Of a stretch of 64,000 nt of DNA, positions 48,101-59,908 are shown one piece after another. A model generated the notes under the pieces. It did not search any database. It saw nothing but the letters and a program-made list of their open reading frames with translations, and was not told the DNA's origin. Source of the DNA: Euwallacea fornicatus (taxonomy: Eukaryota > Arthropoda > Insecta > Coleoptera > Curculionidae); assembly GCF_040115645.1 (NCBI RefSeq), contig NC_089573.1, positions 2,356,001 to 2,420,000 of the forward strand. Direction: 5' to 3'. Position 1 is the first letter of the stretch. Each line of letters opens with the position of its first letter. The position numbers and the translations under genes were made by a program.

Positions 48101-51100
48101 TTCCCAGGAATTAGTACAAACATTGAAATTGTTAGTGAAATCATAAGGGTGCAATGTGAAGCAAGCAATATCTAGCAATGTGCAAAATACTGTTTTTTTG
48201 AACTTACGATACTGTGTGAGAGGCAAGTTCGTGGCCATCGGAATACAGATTTTGCACTTGGCTATAATCTGTCCACTCGTGGGACACATAAAAGGTAGCA
48301 GCGATGGGACATCCATTTGGATTGGTTCGTCCTCTTTCGAAGAGATCTTGATATAAACCTTTGTTCAGGTCATTAACAGAGTCGTCGAAAGTGAGAAGGA
48401 CGATTTGGGGTACTTGTTCAACGGGTAAGTCTCCTTTGAGTTAGTAGGCACAAGAAAAGAAAGAAAAAGCCCGATGAAAAAATTAAATAAAACAATGAAT
48501 GTATACAAATGTAACACATAAATAGCAGCACAAGGGCATGAAGAAGAGAATAGTGTAGGTATGGTGTAGTCAGATTTGAAATGCCCACGATGTAGACCAA
48601 TAATATGTCATTTTTGTTTTCAGAATGTTGAAATGTTAATTGATTATAGAAATAGACGGCTTTTCCTGTCCAAAAATGGCCAAAAAGGGCCACTTACGAC
48701 ACTGTGTGGGATGCTAATTCGTGGCCATCGGCGTATAAGTTCTGCACCTGGCTGTAATCTGTCCACTCATGGGAAACGTAAAAGGTGGCTGATATGGGAC
48801 AGCCGTTGGGGTTTGTACGTCCATTTTCAAACAAGTCGATATAATACGGTTTATTTAAGTCATTAACAGCATCGTCAAAAGTCATTAAGACTATTTGTGG
48901 TACTTCTTCTACAGGAATCTCTCCTAGTTAACAAAAATACCTTTAGGAAATCACGTTTAGTCTTTTTTTAGCCTTTGAAACCTCGTCTTTTTTCCTTTTA
49001 AAACGATTCAGATTTGCTTACCAGGAATGTCTTTTCCACCGCAGTAGCAATCAGGTAACAAGCAAACATCCTTCCTACATTTGGCAGCAGTTTTATCGGG
49101 TTGGGGCTGAGGGTAGAGGGCATCAGGCCTTCGTGGGGGATTTCTGTAGATATCTATAAATTCTGAGGCCTTGGAAACAATGGAGGTCGAAGGTTTCAAC
49201 GTTGGGCGAGATCGGCTATAAACGAAGCTCACTATCCATCATTTAGCTCGTCAGCAAAAGAAATTAAACAGAGTAAGTATTTGCAAAAACTGTTATATGA
49301 ATCCTAGTTGCACTTTCATGCTTTTTTATCACCTTAGCCACTGTATACCGCATAAGTGTAAGGAATAAATGTGTTCTATCTATAATTTAAAATCGAGTCT
49401 GTAGAAGTGTCTTTTTTTGGTTTTGTAATGTGAACTGTTCCGGTAAACTTTTGCAAACACAATACTGCAGGGTTTTACTAGCACATTCATTCATGCGGGT
49501 CTTGGAAACAGTGACAATTAAAACCTTTTAATGAGGTGTCTCTTACGGTTTCTAAGATCTACACGCAAATCATTTATTCCCATGCAGTCAACTTACGGAG
49601 CTGGAGTACCCCTGTTAACGTTAACGGTAACTTCGTTACTAGCAATAGAAGCAGAGTTCGTGTAATGGGATGTACCTCGTCCTCTTGAAGGTGTTCTAAA
49701 ATTAAGTAAACTGTAATTTAGTAGGTTGCTGTACAATTTTACAGTGTAACTCCACCCAACAAAGCATGCGGAGCCGTATACCGCCACTTCTATGTCTACG
49801 GGGTTGTCGGTTATAGGTGAACATCATTTTTAGCTTCTTTACTTAGAAAATGAAACTTATGGTACTAAAGGTGAAGAATATATAGGGTATCCTCAGATGC
49901 GGTTGCCTATACCTCAAATGGACCAATTTTTGCATTTTTCGACAAAAAGCCACTCTTCATAGAAGTTTTTGATTGCTCAAAAACCACCTTTCATCCTGAG
50001 AAAAATGATTTTCTTATACGGGGAATTTGACATCTTTTGAAATATCGTTTTGAGCTAAGAGTAAACTAATTTTATTTCCTATTTTTAAGCAAAATTGTTT
50101 CTTGAAGAAGTCGTTTAGAATTACTTTGATAGTTGAAATCGAAAATTTCAATTGTTTTTACTTTGAAATTGAGAAATAACTCTTAAGCCAATTAAAAAAG
50201 ATACTGCTACTGTGTATGCAGGTAAGTACTTGTAAATAGCTGAGAAGTAGGTTTCAACTATTTTTCTACATAAAAATGTATACAGGATATTATTGGGTAC
50301 GTGTCTAACATTTCATAAAGTTATTTTTCAAATAGTTTTATGATGGAAAGTTCTTATAAACGTGTGTTCTAGATCGTTTAGTTTTCAAGTCACTGAGTAT
50401 CACACATAAAAAATAGATCACATATTTTTTGGCATCTTTCAATCTTTTCCAGTTAATTTTACGAAATTTCGTATTTTGAGTTTTTTTTTTATGAAAAATT
50501 CAATTCAGTCAATAATTTAGTTGCATCTTCTAGAGCAAGCCACAAGTAAGCATTAGGACACTTTCAAATAGCTAAAACTTTTGTTCTACACTGTCACTTT
50601 CGAGCAAAAAAATATGTTTCTCTACCTTGTAGAAGTAGGGTAATAGAATCATATCAAATGATTCGAAATACTCCAGAAGTGTGTTAGAGAGTTGGTTGTT
50701 CATGAGGAGATTGCATGCACGCATGGAGCAAGAAGGACATTTTTAACATTTATTGTAATTTTTATTATTTATCTAGCTTCATTTCGTGATATTCAAAGAA
50801 AATATATTATTATTATTACAAAAAATTTAATACAATTCTATTTTTGTTAAAAACTTAAAGCATTTAATTTTTGAAGGGCTATTTCCTTGTTTCTGTGGAT
50901 AAAAGGTAAGATAGTAAGTTATATTAGCATTTTTGGATAATTAGCATCCATGATTAGCTTTAGATGCACTTTTATCGGAAACCGTTGCTTCTAGCGATGG
51001 CAATAAGGTACAATTTTTTTAAAACGGACAAGGTAGAGAAAAAACATTTTTTTTGCTCGAAAGTGACAGTGTAGAACAAAAAAGTTTTAGCTATTTGAAA

Positions 51101-54100
51101 GTGTCCTAATGCTTGCTTGTGGCGTTCTCTAGAAGATGCAACCAAATCGTTGATACATTTAGATTCTTCATCTCAAAAAAACCCTGGATACGAAATTTCA
51201 TAAAATTAGCTGAACGAGATCGAAAAATATCAAAGAATACGTGATCAATTTTTTTAACTTTGATTCCCGGCATTTTAAAAACAAAATGGACTTGGACATG
51301 TGCTTTTAAGAAATTTCCATCTTCAAACTAATTGGAAATTCACCCTGTGAAATATCGGGCACTTATTCAATAACATCTTGTATATTACACTTATGTAACT
51401 GCATAATTTTTTCGTGATCCCAGAAGAATGTACATCGGACAGCGGGGATTATTGAAAAGTCCTTCGAACTTGGGATATTTTTGTAATATCCTTTACTGAT
51501 TACTGGATATAGTTTTAAAATTTTTAAGGTTTTAGAAGCTGGTATTGGATTTCCTGTACAATTTTTTGAAATTGCTACATTGATTTTGGTGTATTTTGAG
51601 AGACTACTTCAAAATTTTCTAAGGTGGTTAAAAGATTGAAATAATGTTCGACATTTTTTTGGTGATTTTTTAAGGGTTATTCATGATTTTTGAAAGGATT
51701 CCCGAGTTTAGAAGTTTTGCTGCTATTTTTCAGAACATTTCTTGACAAATTTTATGAATTTTTAATGAGGCTTTCGAGCATTTTCAGATATTGTTTCGAC
51801 GGTTTTTGACAATGTTATTTGGTTCTCATTAAGTCTCAGGATTTCCTCAGGTTTTGATGTCACACTTTAGAGAAATGTCGTATCCCGGTGTACGACAGCT
51901 TGGAGTTGATCCGACCTGATAGCAATTAAAAACTCTAAACTGATCTTCGGAGTGCCACAATCGATACTAAACTAAATCGAAGCATAGAGAGGAATATGAT
52001 GCAATTATATCGAAGTTATTTGAGTTTCCTCTCAATCCCATAAAATAAGATTGACATGTACATTGCTATTATAACCCAACGTGGTACCATTTTGAAATTT
52101 TGATTATATATCTCTAATCAACAATTTTTTTAATAATCACCCAATTTTAGTTTTTACATAATCAATTAAGGAAATTACTGGAGAATCAGCCTGTGTAGGA
52201 TTTATTAATAGGCCTTCAATCTCAGAATTTCTGAATAGGTTTCTAAACTACACTCACTTTCACATGAAATGCACCACTCAGTAATACTAATAATTAAGCC
52301 TTTGTAACTTTGGCAAGATAATGCTTCATAATGGAGCATCAAACGATCAGACTTTCAGTAAAAAAGAAAGAATGCTGGTGGTTTTTTTGTCATTGACCTT
52401 TTAGATTTTTTATTCAATTGTAAATAAATAAAATAATATTTACATGGAAGTATCAGTTTATCTTGTTGTTGAACTGCGAACAAGACATCTCAAGATGCCC
52501 CCAGTGAGACAGCGTCGAAATTTTTCCCACGTTTCGGATTTCGATAGAGGGCGAATTACCGGCATGAAGGAGGGTGGACTTTCTCTTCGTGAGATTGCCC
52601 GAAGAATGAATCGGAACCACACCACGATTGCGAGAATATGGTCTTCATGGTCTGAAGAAAAGGTTCAGCAACATCGTCCAGCTGGACATCCTCCCCGCAG
52701 CAGCAATGCACGTGAAGATCGACTTCTTAGACGAATGGCCATTGGTGATCGATTTCAAGCAACAATGTCTGTTGCAGTAGATTGGATGGGAGCTCTAAAT
52801 CGTCGGGTGACGATGGCAACATTTTACAGAAGAATTTCGTCTTTTGGCGTGCATTCACACCACCCAAATCTACGACTGCCACTAACCGTCCAACACCAAG
52901 CTTCCAGATTGGCCTGGCGTCAAGAACGAGTTGATTGGAGTCATGAGTGGAACAATATCGTCTTCAGTGACGAGTCGCGATTTTGTTTATGGATCAATGA
53001 TGGTCGTAGAAGAGTCAGACGATACCGAGGTGAAAGAAGAAATTTGCAATTTTGTGGAAGGCGCCACACAGCTTTATGTTATGGTCTGGGGTGCGATATG
53101 TGTTGGTCGAAGATTTTCTCTTGTGTTCATTCCAAGCACCCTAAACGCACGTCGCTACATTAACAACGTTCTGAGGCCAGTATCAGTACCCTTCATGCAA
53201 ACTTCACCAAATGGCATTTTCCAACAGGATAATGCAAGACCACATAGTGCGAACATTACTCGACAATACCTGGAAGAAGCACAATTGGAAATACTGCCTT
53301 GGCCTGCACGGTCACCGGACCTATCACCCATCGAACATATTTGGGACATGATGAGTCGCCGTCTTCGAAATTTACCGAGGCCTCCAAACAATGCGGATGA
53401 CCTACGACATCATCTTGAGGTAGCATGGAATGAAATATCCCAGAAGGATATTGATCATTTGTTGCAAAGCGTGCCGCGAAGAGTGCGTGCTTGCATTGCC
53501 GTACGAGGCGATGTCCCTCATTATTAATTTTTTAATTAACAAATGTTGCATTTTTTTACTGAAAGTCTGATCGCTTGATACTCCATTATGAAGCGTTATT
53601 TTGCCAAAGTTGCAAGACTTAATTATTAGTATTACTGGGTGGTGCATTTCATGTGAAAGCGAGTGTATTTTGTTTGAATTTTTTAGATGAAGAATTACAT
53701 GTTTTGACTTTTTTTTATGGTTTCCGAGGATGTTTTTTTTTATTTGTTTATAAAAGATTTTGCGTAAGTTCACTGAATAAATCTGAGAAAATTAAAGTTT
53801 ACTAGGACTCTATATCTCATTCCAGTTCTGCTCTTACGTAACTGGACGGCGATTAAACGTAGAGATGGAATGAAGCTTAAGGTATTACCCTTAATTCTTA
53901 GCCTTAATCTTCTCAGAGTTTTTCCTACCATTATTATTACATTCATATTCAGTGCTCGTGTCTCTAAGAGGATTTTATGTCCTGTTGCTTACACTCAAAG
54001 ACTTGGTCGAAATGCAGCATAAAGGACGTAGCAGATTGTTTTTGAGGGATTTTTGCCTGCAGACCCCATATATTTGTCGTGGCAGCCCATTTCTACTTGT

Positions 54101-56350
54101 ATTTAATTGTCTCCAGATGAACCAAACTGGTAAGATATAGGCAGTAATGTTTTTCCTCCGACTGCTATTGCATTCATATTAATTACAATTAATAAATGTT
54201 TCAATTTTTTTCTTTATATAAAAAAGTTAAAAGGGGTGTCTACTTATAACCAGTAACCCTGTACTACTGCCTATATACCTCTAGATCCTATGAATTTGAA
54301 CTTAGCTTTTACATATATATTTGTGTACGTATATGTAGATATAACAGTGCCAGCAAGTTTGCTACTCCAAGGGATGTGCTAATTAAGAGTAGTAAGCGAA
54401 AGCAAGTAGCCTTTTCCTGCAAGTAAGAAACTCTGCTGCCGTATAGGAAGGGAGTGTACCTAAATTGTTCTAGTGTGATGGTGTTAATTAGGTAAATATG
54501 TTACTGGGTCCGGATAGGGAAGGTCCAGAGTCAACTTCCAGTCTCACTAACTTTAAGTTAAAATTCCTTGGCTACTGAAAGCGTTTACCAAATTCGGTTA
54601 AGAAGAGGTGCAATATCAGGAAAATCGGTGCTATTCCATGCAAATTAATTTGCAGAAAGAGGACGAATATCAAGTACCTCTGTTTCGCCTCGACCTTGCA
54701 TTTCGGACCTTTGTTGGTACATTTGGTCGGTCCTTTAGTTCCACCAATAGCAATGAGGGATTTAATGGCAGCATTGACCCGGGATACTCTAGCGGGGAGG
54801 GACGCCGTGAGAGGAGGTTCTGTTTTAGAGTCAGGTCGTGAGAACGAAGGTGGTCGAGGTTTGTAGGACGGTGGTTGGTCCGGTTCTACCTTTTCTTCGT
54901 CTGCGTCGGGAAGGAAGTCTTGGGGAGGAGGAATTTCTACCGTTAGTGAGAAGTGCTTTTCACTTGAGGATTTGTCATTTTCTATATATGGTCTTTGTCT
55001 TTCTTTCGACAGTAATTCGAATAGTCGATTTTTTATTGTTGTCGTGGGAATTGAAGTCGTAGTGGATGATAATGTCGTAGTCGTAGAAGTAGTAGAGCTG
55101 TTAGAGTCTTGGGGTTGCTCCTCTAGATTCGAAACAATGTCCTCTGCTAATTCATAGGTAGCCCCATTTGACTTTTCTAACTCATGATTCAAAGTTATCG
55201 GGTTTATCAACTTTCGCACAGCTTTCAATGTTTTGTACTGATAAGTCGGGTTGGATTTAGTTTGATTTTTCTGCCTGAAACTAAACAACGAAGGAGAAAC
55301 TATGGAGCTGTTACGCAAAATGGACTTTCGTAAGTATTTGGGAGGTGAGTATGTGGTCGGAACGATAAATTTTAGCTTCACTGAGGGCTGCACCTCTACA
55401 TCAACGTTCGCATTGCTAACAGTGCTAGAAGAGACCTGGTGAGTTGACTTGGGTGCCTTGGTGATATAGTGAAAAGCGGGTTCAACTGTAGTTAAATGCT
55501 CTAATGGAGTAAGTTTGGTTGTGTATGGTTCATGCAAGTCAGGCTCGAAGTCCGTCGTTGATTCGAAAGGAGTATTTAAGGAATCAGGAACATCTACGTG
55601 TCCCGGGTTTGTATTATTTGACAGTGCAACTTGTGTTTGGTTTTCAATCGCTGTGACAGGCGCTTGGCTAGAATAAATGATAATGATTTTAGAATCCCCT
55701 TGATTTTTATAACCAATGAAAGCAAAATATAAAATTCACGCAAGCTTGATGAGATTTCGTATGATCAATATCAATGGCAATATCAAAGATACTACAAAAA
55801 TGAGAGCGAATAAGCATTTTCTTGCTAATTGGCCAACGAAGTGAATTCAGCTTGTAGTTTTGTAGTACCTTGAAGGGGTGGTAGTGATCTTTTGTGGGGA
55901 TAAGGTACGTGCTTGCGCCGTTGTAGAAGATTTCCTGATTGCAGGAGTTGAAGAAGTTCTTTTAGTTGTCGCAACCTCCTCAATATCATTTATTTCATTC
56001 CTGTCTCCCCTGTGGCTAAATCTTAACTTAATCTCAGGAAACTACCGCATCTACCAACTTACCTGGAGGTGGCTCTGCTCGATTGCCGGTAGGCAGGATC
56101 TTCTTCCTGAAAATTACCGTTAAAGCAGATCCAGGTTATAAAAGCAAACGTACCTGATAGGAATTGTCGTTGTAATCGCTCACGGTAGAAGATTGCTGAT
56201 AAATGTCCTGATTCACATTATTATAAACGATATTTCCACGCTTTGGAGTCTCATCTCTCACCGGTGCAGGAGATCCGCGATACACAGTTGTGGTACTACC
56301 TCTGGTACTGGGAGGGTTGGTTTGATAGTTGTTGTTTTGAGGCGTGTAAT
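45133..56350 (-). CDS. Cda5: Chitin deacetylase with long Ser/Thr/Pro-rich linker, Cda5-like (5' end outside window)
   Basis: Secreted carbohydrate-esterase-4 enzyme that de-N-acetylates chitin in cuticle. Visible exons: 56350-56154, 56106-56063, 56015-55869, 55667-54678, 49695-49597, 49215-49022, then either 48923-48698 or 48433-48208, then 48038-47909, 45903-45596, 45547-45349, 45291-45133. All junctions are GT-AG and in phase; about 897 codons. The first four exons encode a low-complexity linker rich in Ser, Thr and Pro. The catalytic domain starts near AAKCRKDVCLLPDCYCGG and has motif 1 TFDD, motif 2 HELASHTVSH, motif 3 MRAPF and FTQPHHKEGF. It ends with a Cys-rich tail (TCQPCPDIYPW). The long linker and alternative exon pair point to Cda5. 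The chitin-binding domain and signal peptide should lie beyond 56350; I did not find them. Confidence 0.82.
45904..47908. other. Cda5 intron, nothing else recognised
   Basis: About 2.0 kb, AT-rich. Frames at 46005-46223 and 47185-47373 have no domain. Confidence 0.5.
48208..48433 (-). other. Cda5 alternative exon b (226 nt)
   Basis: Encodes DLPVEQVPQIVLLTFDDSVND ... GRTNPNGCPIAATFYVSHEW ... SDGHELASHTVS. Same length, same phases and largely the same protein as exon a at 48698-48923, with differences around LLTFDDSVNDLNKGLYQDLFE. It has its own acceptor (after a CTACTAAC branch-point-like sequence) and donor. Since each exon carries the catalytic TFDD and ends in the metal-binding SHT, a transcript needs exactly one. 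Confidence 0.85.
48698..48923 (-). other. Cda5 alternative exon a (226 nt)
   Basis: Encodes EIPVEEVPQIVLMTFDDAVND, NKPYYIDLFENGRTNPNGC and HEWTDYSQVQNLYADGHEL through SHTVS. It joins 49022 upstream and 48038 downstream in the same phases as exon b. Tandem duplication of one exon is the simplest origin. Confidence 0.85.
50283..51380. mobile_element. Foldback CAGGGTG-type element in the Cda5 linker intron (1.1 kb)
   Basis: TA on both sides; ends CAGGATATTATTGGGTACG and, in complement, CAAGATGTTATTGAATAAG. The arms (about 50283-50640 and 51000-51380) are complementary nearly throughout. The inner 240 bp is strikingly similar: for example gacactttcaaatagctaaa (50560) recurs complemented near 51100. 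Degenerate inner copies of the terminal motif lie about 110 bp from both ends. No coding sequence. Confidence 0.88.
51383..52248. other. Cda5 intron, non-coding
   Basis: Between the foldback element and the Tc1 copy. AT-rich, no feature seen. Confidence 0.45.
52251..53665 (+). mobile_element. Tc1-like transposon F, sibling of E
   Basis: Ends CACTCACTTTCACATGAAATGC and complement CACTCGCTTTCACATG..., with TA at 52249-52250 and 53666-53667; 1,415 bp. It is inserted in the Cda5 intron and is nearly identical to the element at 19637-20878. Confidence 0.93.
52495..53527 (+). pseudogene. Tc1 transposase of element F, one frameshift
   Basis: ATG at 52495 (MPPVRQRRNFSHVSDFDRG). Domains: HTH GGLSLREIARRMNRNHTT, linker AGHPPRSS, second HTH, then FSDESRFCLW (first Asp). 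Near 53075, after RRHTAL, the frame shifts. The second frame carries VMVWGAICVG, QQDNARPH (second Asp), SPDLSPIEHIW (Glu) and the terminal RGDVPHY at 53527. There is no other stop, so a single small indel separates this from an intact gene. The same shift occurs in copy E. Confidence 0.92.
53668..54571. other. Cda5 intron, non-coding
   Basis: AT-rich, nothing recognised. Reading through the exon-54678 donor would add about 35 residues before a stop at 54572, which I treat as unspliced intron. Confidence 0.45.
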
Positions 56351-56656
56351 CTACGAATGAAGGCGCCAGCCCAATTTAACATCGAAAGATACCAAGCTCT
56401 ATATTCAATCCATCAATTAATCAAGGTTTTATTGTCTTAAATTGTTATTTACTTTGATTGACAAAACCTAAGAAATATTCGTATATGTACAGAACACGAA
56501 ATGACAAATAAAACGATATTGAAATCAAATATAAATTAAAGGCTACATAAAGCATAGCGACCAACCAGCAATACAGTCCAAGGTAAAATATTTTGTCTTG
56601 GCAAGAAGCTGCTGAAACAGCTACCTAAAATACCTACCGACTGTATAAAAATTGTA

Positions 56657-58303
56657 CAGTCAGCGACAAAAGTGAGTACACACTTAAAAGTTGTACAATT
56701 TATCTCGTAGTAAAAAATATTTAAAAAACCTTATTTAAAGTTATGAATACGGTAAAATGTTCGTTCTATTGTCTTCATAATTACCACTTAAAAACATGTT
56801 TATATACAATTGGCAACAAGGTAGACTTTGGGGAATCACAGGACTCCATAAAATACGATGCAAAAATGAGTGCACAGTCTGTTTATTAGAGATCAGTTAA
56901 AACTAAGTGGAATGCAGTGAAGAAGTAATCCGTACGATTTGTTAATTTTTTGGCTGTTAATACAATATCCAACAAATAACAACATGGCAAAACGTAATGA
57001 AAATCATAAAAGAACTGAAATATCAGAAGATTTACGCAAACTTATAGTAACATTGCGGCAAGAGGGCAAGTCTTTTCGGAAAATTGGAAATATAGTGAAG
57101 AGACATTACAGAACTATAAAAAAATTTTGGGATAAGTATGAAGCTACGGGTAGTGTGCGCAATGAACCTCGTTCTGGACGTCCACGGAAATTAACACCTC
57201 TTGATATACGCGATATAACAAGGACGGTTAAAAAAAATCCTAAAATCAGTGCAGTTCAATTAGCCGGGGATATATCAGAACAGAAGGGGACTTCTCTCAT
57301 AAATGTTCGTACTATTCGGCGAGCACTCAATTCGCAAGGCTTCCATGGTCGTATGCCCCGTAAAAAGCCAGCTATTAGTGCTAAAAATCGAACCCTCAGA
57401 GTGGCCTTTGTAAAAAAACACTTATCAGAACCACTAGAATTTTGGAACACGATTCTTTTTACAGATGAAAGTAAATTTGAGATATTTGGTCAAAAAAAGA
57501 GGTCAAAAATATGGCGAACGAAAAATTCTGAGCTGGATCCCAAAAATCTCTTGAGCACCATCAAACACGGGGGTGGTTCCGTAATGGTTTGGGGTGCAAT
57601 GGTAGCCTCTGGTGTGGGGCAGTTGGTTTTTATTGACAAAATAATGGATAAAACAATATATATGAATATCCTAAAAACTAATTTACAGCCCAGTATTGTC
57701 AAATTAGGTTTACAGGGGTCATGGGTATATCAGCAAGATAATGACCCCAAGCACACTGCCCATGTGGTCAAGGAATGGTTGTTATACAACGTTCCAAAAC
57801 AACTCCATACTCCACCCCAGTCTCCAGATCTCAATTCCATTGAGAATCTGTGGGAAATATTGGACAGGAAGGTGCGTTCTAAACAAATTACAAGCGAAAC
57901 TTCTCTCAAAACTGCACTACTTGAAGCATGGGATACAATTTTGCCTACTGTTACGCAAAATTTAATTAATTCTATGCCCAAACGATTAAGAGCTATCATC
58001 AAGGCCAATGGTGGACCAACAAAGTAGTAATTTTTATCGTTAATGTTAACAAAATGCATTGGAACACGCCGATTTGTAATATTGTGTACTGAGTTTTGCC
58101 TCTATTTTAAAGCTCTGTTATAAGGCAATCACCTATAAATCGATTTGTAATCCATTTAGGTAATTACAATTATTACCATGTTTTTATGTAACCACATGTG
58201 TACCTATATTTAATGTTTATAAAATCTTTTTCATTATTTAGTTTATCTTAAATACATTATTCTTTCAATTTCTATGGTGTGCACTCACTTTTGCCGCTGA
58301 CTG
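56657..58303 (+). mobile_element. Tc1-like transposon T with intact transposase (IR/DR type)
   Basis: Ends CAGTCAGCGACAAAAGTGAG and, in complement, CAGTCAGCGGCAAAAGTGAG, with TA at 56655-56656 and 58304-58305; 1,647 bp. Inner direct-repeat copies: tgcaaaaatgagtgcacagtc near 56860 and the complement gaggcaaaactcagtacac near 58083-58101. It lies upstream (5') of the last visible Cda5 exon, so probably in another Cda5 intron. Confidence 0.94.
56984..58027 (+). CDS. Tc1-like DD34E transposase, apparently intact (347 aa)
   Basis: Cut-and-paste transposase acting in the nucleus on its own terminal repeats. The start at 56984 (aacATGgc, MAKRNENHKRTEIS) is chosen over an upstream TTG in the same frame because it has an A at -3 and matches where relatives start. 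Domains: two paired-like HTHs (GKSFRKIGNIVKRHYRTIKK at about 40-60, then a second ending in RTIRRALNSQGFHGRM), a GRPRKL linker motif, and the DDE core with LFTDESKFEIFG (D), YQQDNDPKHTAH (D) and SPDLNSIENLW (E). Exactly 34 residues lie between the second Asp and the Glu. The end reads RAIIKANGGPTK. There is no stop or shift. The Ser in NSIENLW, where Pro is usual, is the only odd residue seen. Confidence 0.93.
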   Translation: MAKRNENHKRTEISEDLRKLIVTLRQEGKSFRKIGNIVKRHYRTIKKFWDKYEATGSVRNEPRSGRPRKLTPLDIRDITRTVKKNPKISAVQLAGDISEQKGTSLINVRTIRRALNSQGFHGRMPRKKPAISAKNRTLRVAFVKKHLSEPLEFWNTILFTDESKFEIFGQKKRSKIWRTKNSELDPKNLLSTIKHGGGSVMVWGAMVASGVGQLVFIDKIMDKTIYMNILKTNLQPSIVKLGLQGSWVYQQDNDPKHTAHVVKEWLLYNVPKQLHTPPQSPDLNSIENLWEILDRKVRSKQITSETSLKTALLEAWDTILPTVTQNLINSMPKRLRAIIKANGGPTK

Positions 58304-58578
58304 TATGTAGATAAAGTTCTATAATTCAATCCGAAATGTCGATTGTTCACACTAATACATTTTCTGAGTCTCAAACCAAATTTTTTCCACACCTTGAACG
58401 CGGTTTTTCACGTCTCAGGGTTCTCAACGTTCTTAAATAGTACCTTACAACTTCTCTCTGCTGCTAGACACAGATTTATATGCCAGTGACTTCAGAAAAC
58501 ACAAAAAGAGACACTTAGTAGGTTTAAGTCGAAACTTTCTAGTGGCCACACATGTTAATGATCATTTTATCAAATATA

Positions 58579-59532
58579 CAGAGTGTTACAGAATGTTGTG
58601 AGGAAAATTTAAGGACATATTGTACATCTATAAAAAAATTAAAAAAAGCTCATATAAATGTAGGTTTTTCCGTTTTTAATAGTTTATTTTACATTTGTCG
58701 AAAACTCGTTAAGATATTGAGATGAGTTTTGGTACACGCAAATGTACCATTAAAGATCACATTTATATGTCCAAATTGTTTTCTAAAGAGCTCTGTTCAG
58801 TGGCGTCTATTAGTGGAATTAGTGGAACTCTTTGCCAATGCTTGTGAAACAGTATGTCAAGAATTTCAAATATTTCGAAAAGTCAAAAGAAATATGCGGA
58901 GGCGATTTAGTCCATGTATCGAAGCACAGGAAATGTAAGATCTATGAATAAGGAGACCCAATAATTATTTAATCATATTAATGCAGATTTTTAAAAGGCA
59001 AAAATGCACAGGGTGTTCTATTTGAAATAAGGAAGTTAACATTGATTTCCGGTATAACCGGAAGTAGTAAAAACAGTAAAGTCGCCCCACATTGTGCGTT
59101 TGAGCAAACCAAACAATCTATCCCCAAAATATTTTCAAATTTCTCTAATCATAATATAGATATCGCCTTGTGACAGAGTTGCTGAGACACCTCGTATTTA
59201 AATTAGTCAACAGGAGCGAATTAACGAATCGATGGTTTCCATAAATCCTTCGCAGTGCACCCAAAAATCAAACAAAAAATATCTGGATAAAAATTAAAGC
59301 GAAAGTTTTTTTTCATAATTTTTTTTGATGCAGTAGTGTTCAGGGTATCAGAATTAGTAAAAATATGGAGGTTATCGTCGCTGATAAAAAAGTTACATCG
59401 ATTTTTTGAGTTTAGGTGCAACGCAGGTAGTGCCACCTATCAACTGCTCGAAACAGTGTTTTGATGTATTTATCCGACCCAAAAACGCTAGTACGCTATA
59501 CTTAATTGTAGCAATCTTTCTGAAACACCCTG
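58579..59532. mobile_element. CAGGGTG-type element with a transposase remnant
   Basis: Left end TA-CAGAGTGTTACAGAATGTTG; right end, in complement, CAGGGTGTTTCAGAAAGATTG, then TA. Beyond the ends the arms do not align well. A further cagggtgttc occurs at 59006 and may belong to another insertion. Confidence 0.5.
58800..58938 (+). pseudogene. C-terminal fragment of a DDE transposase
   Basis: Plus-strand VELFANACETVCQEFQIFRK, then RNMRRRFSPCIEAQ. This matches the extreme C-terminal helices of insect transposases of the group ending in C-I-E-A-x-G-G-H-x-E-H-L. About 45 residues remain and the N-terminal domains are absent. Confidence 0.55.
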
Positions 59533-59534
59533 TA

Positions 59535-59907
59535 TAAACGACAAATAAAGAAAAAATCTAATTTCTGGAAAGGTCAAGTTAATCCCAGTTCTCTTATTAG
59601 ATGGTCGTTAATAAGCGCAAGTATGTTTCCATACTATAGTTTTGGTCAGAACAGTATTTGAAAGTCTGTCACAACAAAAGTAATTGCGGCTTCAGGCCAA
59701 TAATGTGACACAATAACTATATCTCCATCTCAATTTTATTACTTTTAATAAATATGTAAAATTTTTAACAAATTGCTATACTTGTTCTGGTAGACGTTAT
59801 TACACAAGCTTATTCTGTCAGACGCGTGAAAGCGATTAGTTCATTAAGTGGAATGACCCTGATCATTTGTAACGTCAACGTACCTTTTTGCGAACTTTTG
59901 CAAATAT
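59535..59907. other. Non-coding interval
   Basis: AT-rich. Nothing recognised. Confidence 0.4.
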
Positions 59908-59908
59908 A

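Noticed and set aside
52931..53527. Plus-strand frame overlapping the main Tc1 frame in element F, as a separate gene
   Set aside because: It is the second half of the same transposase after a frameshift; its first 45 codons are out-of-frame nonsense.
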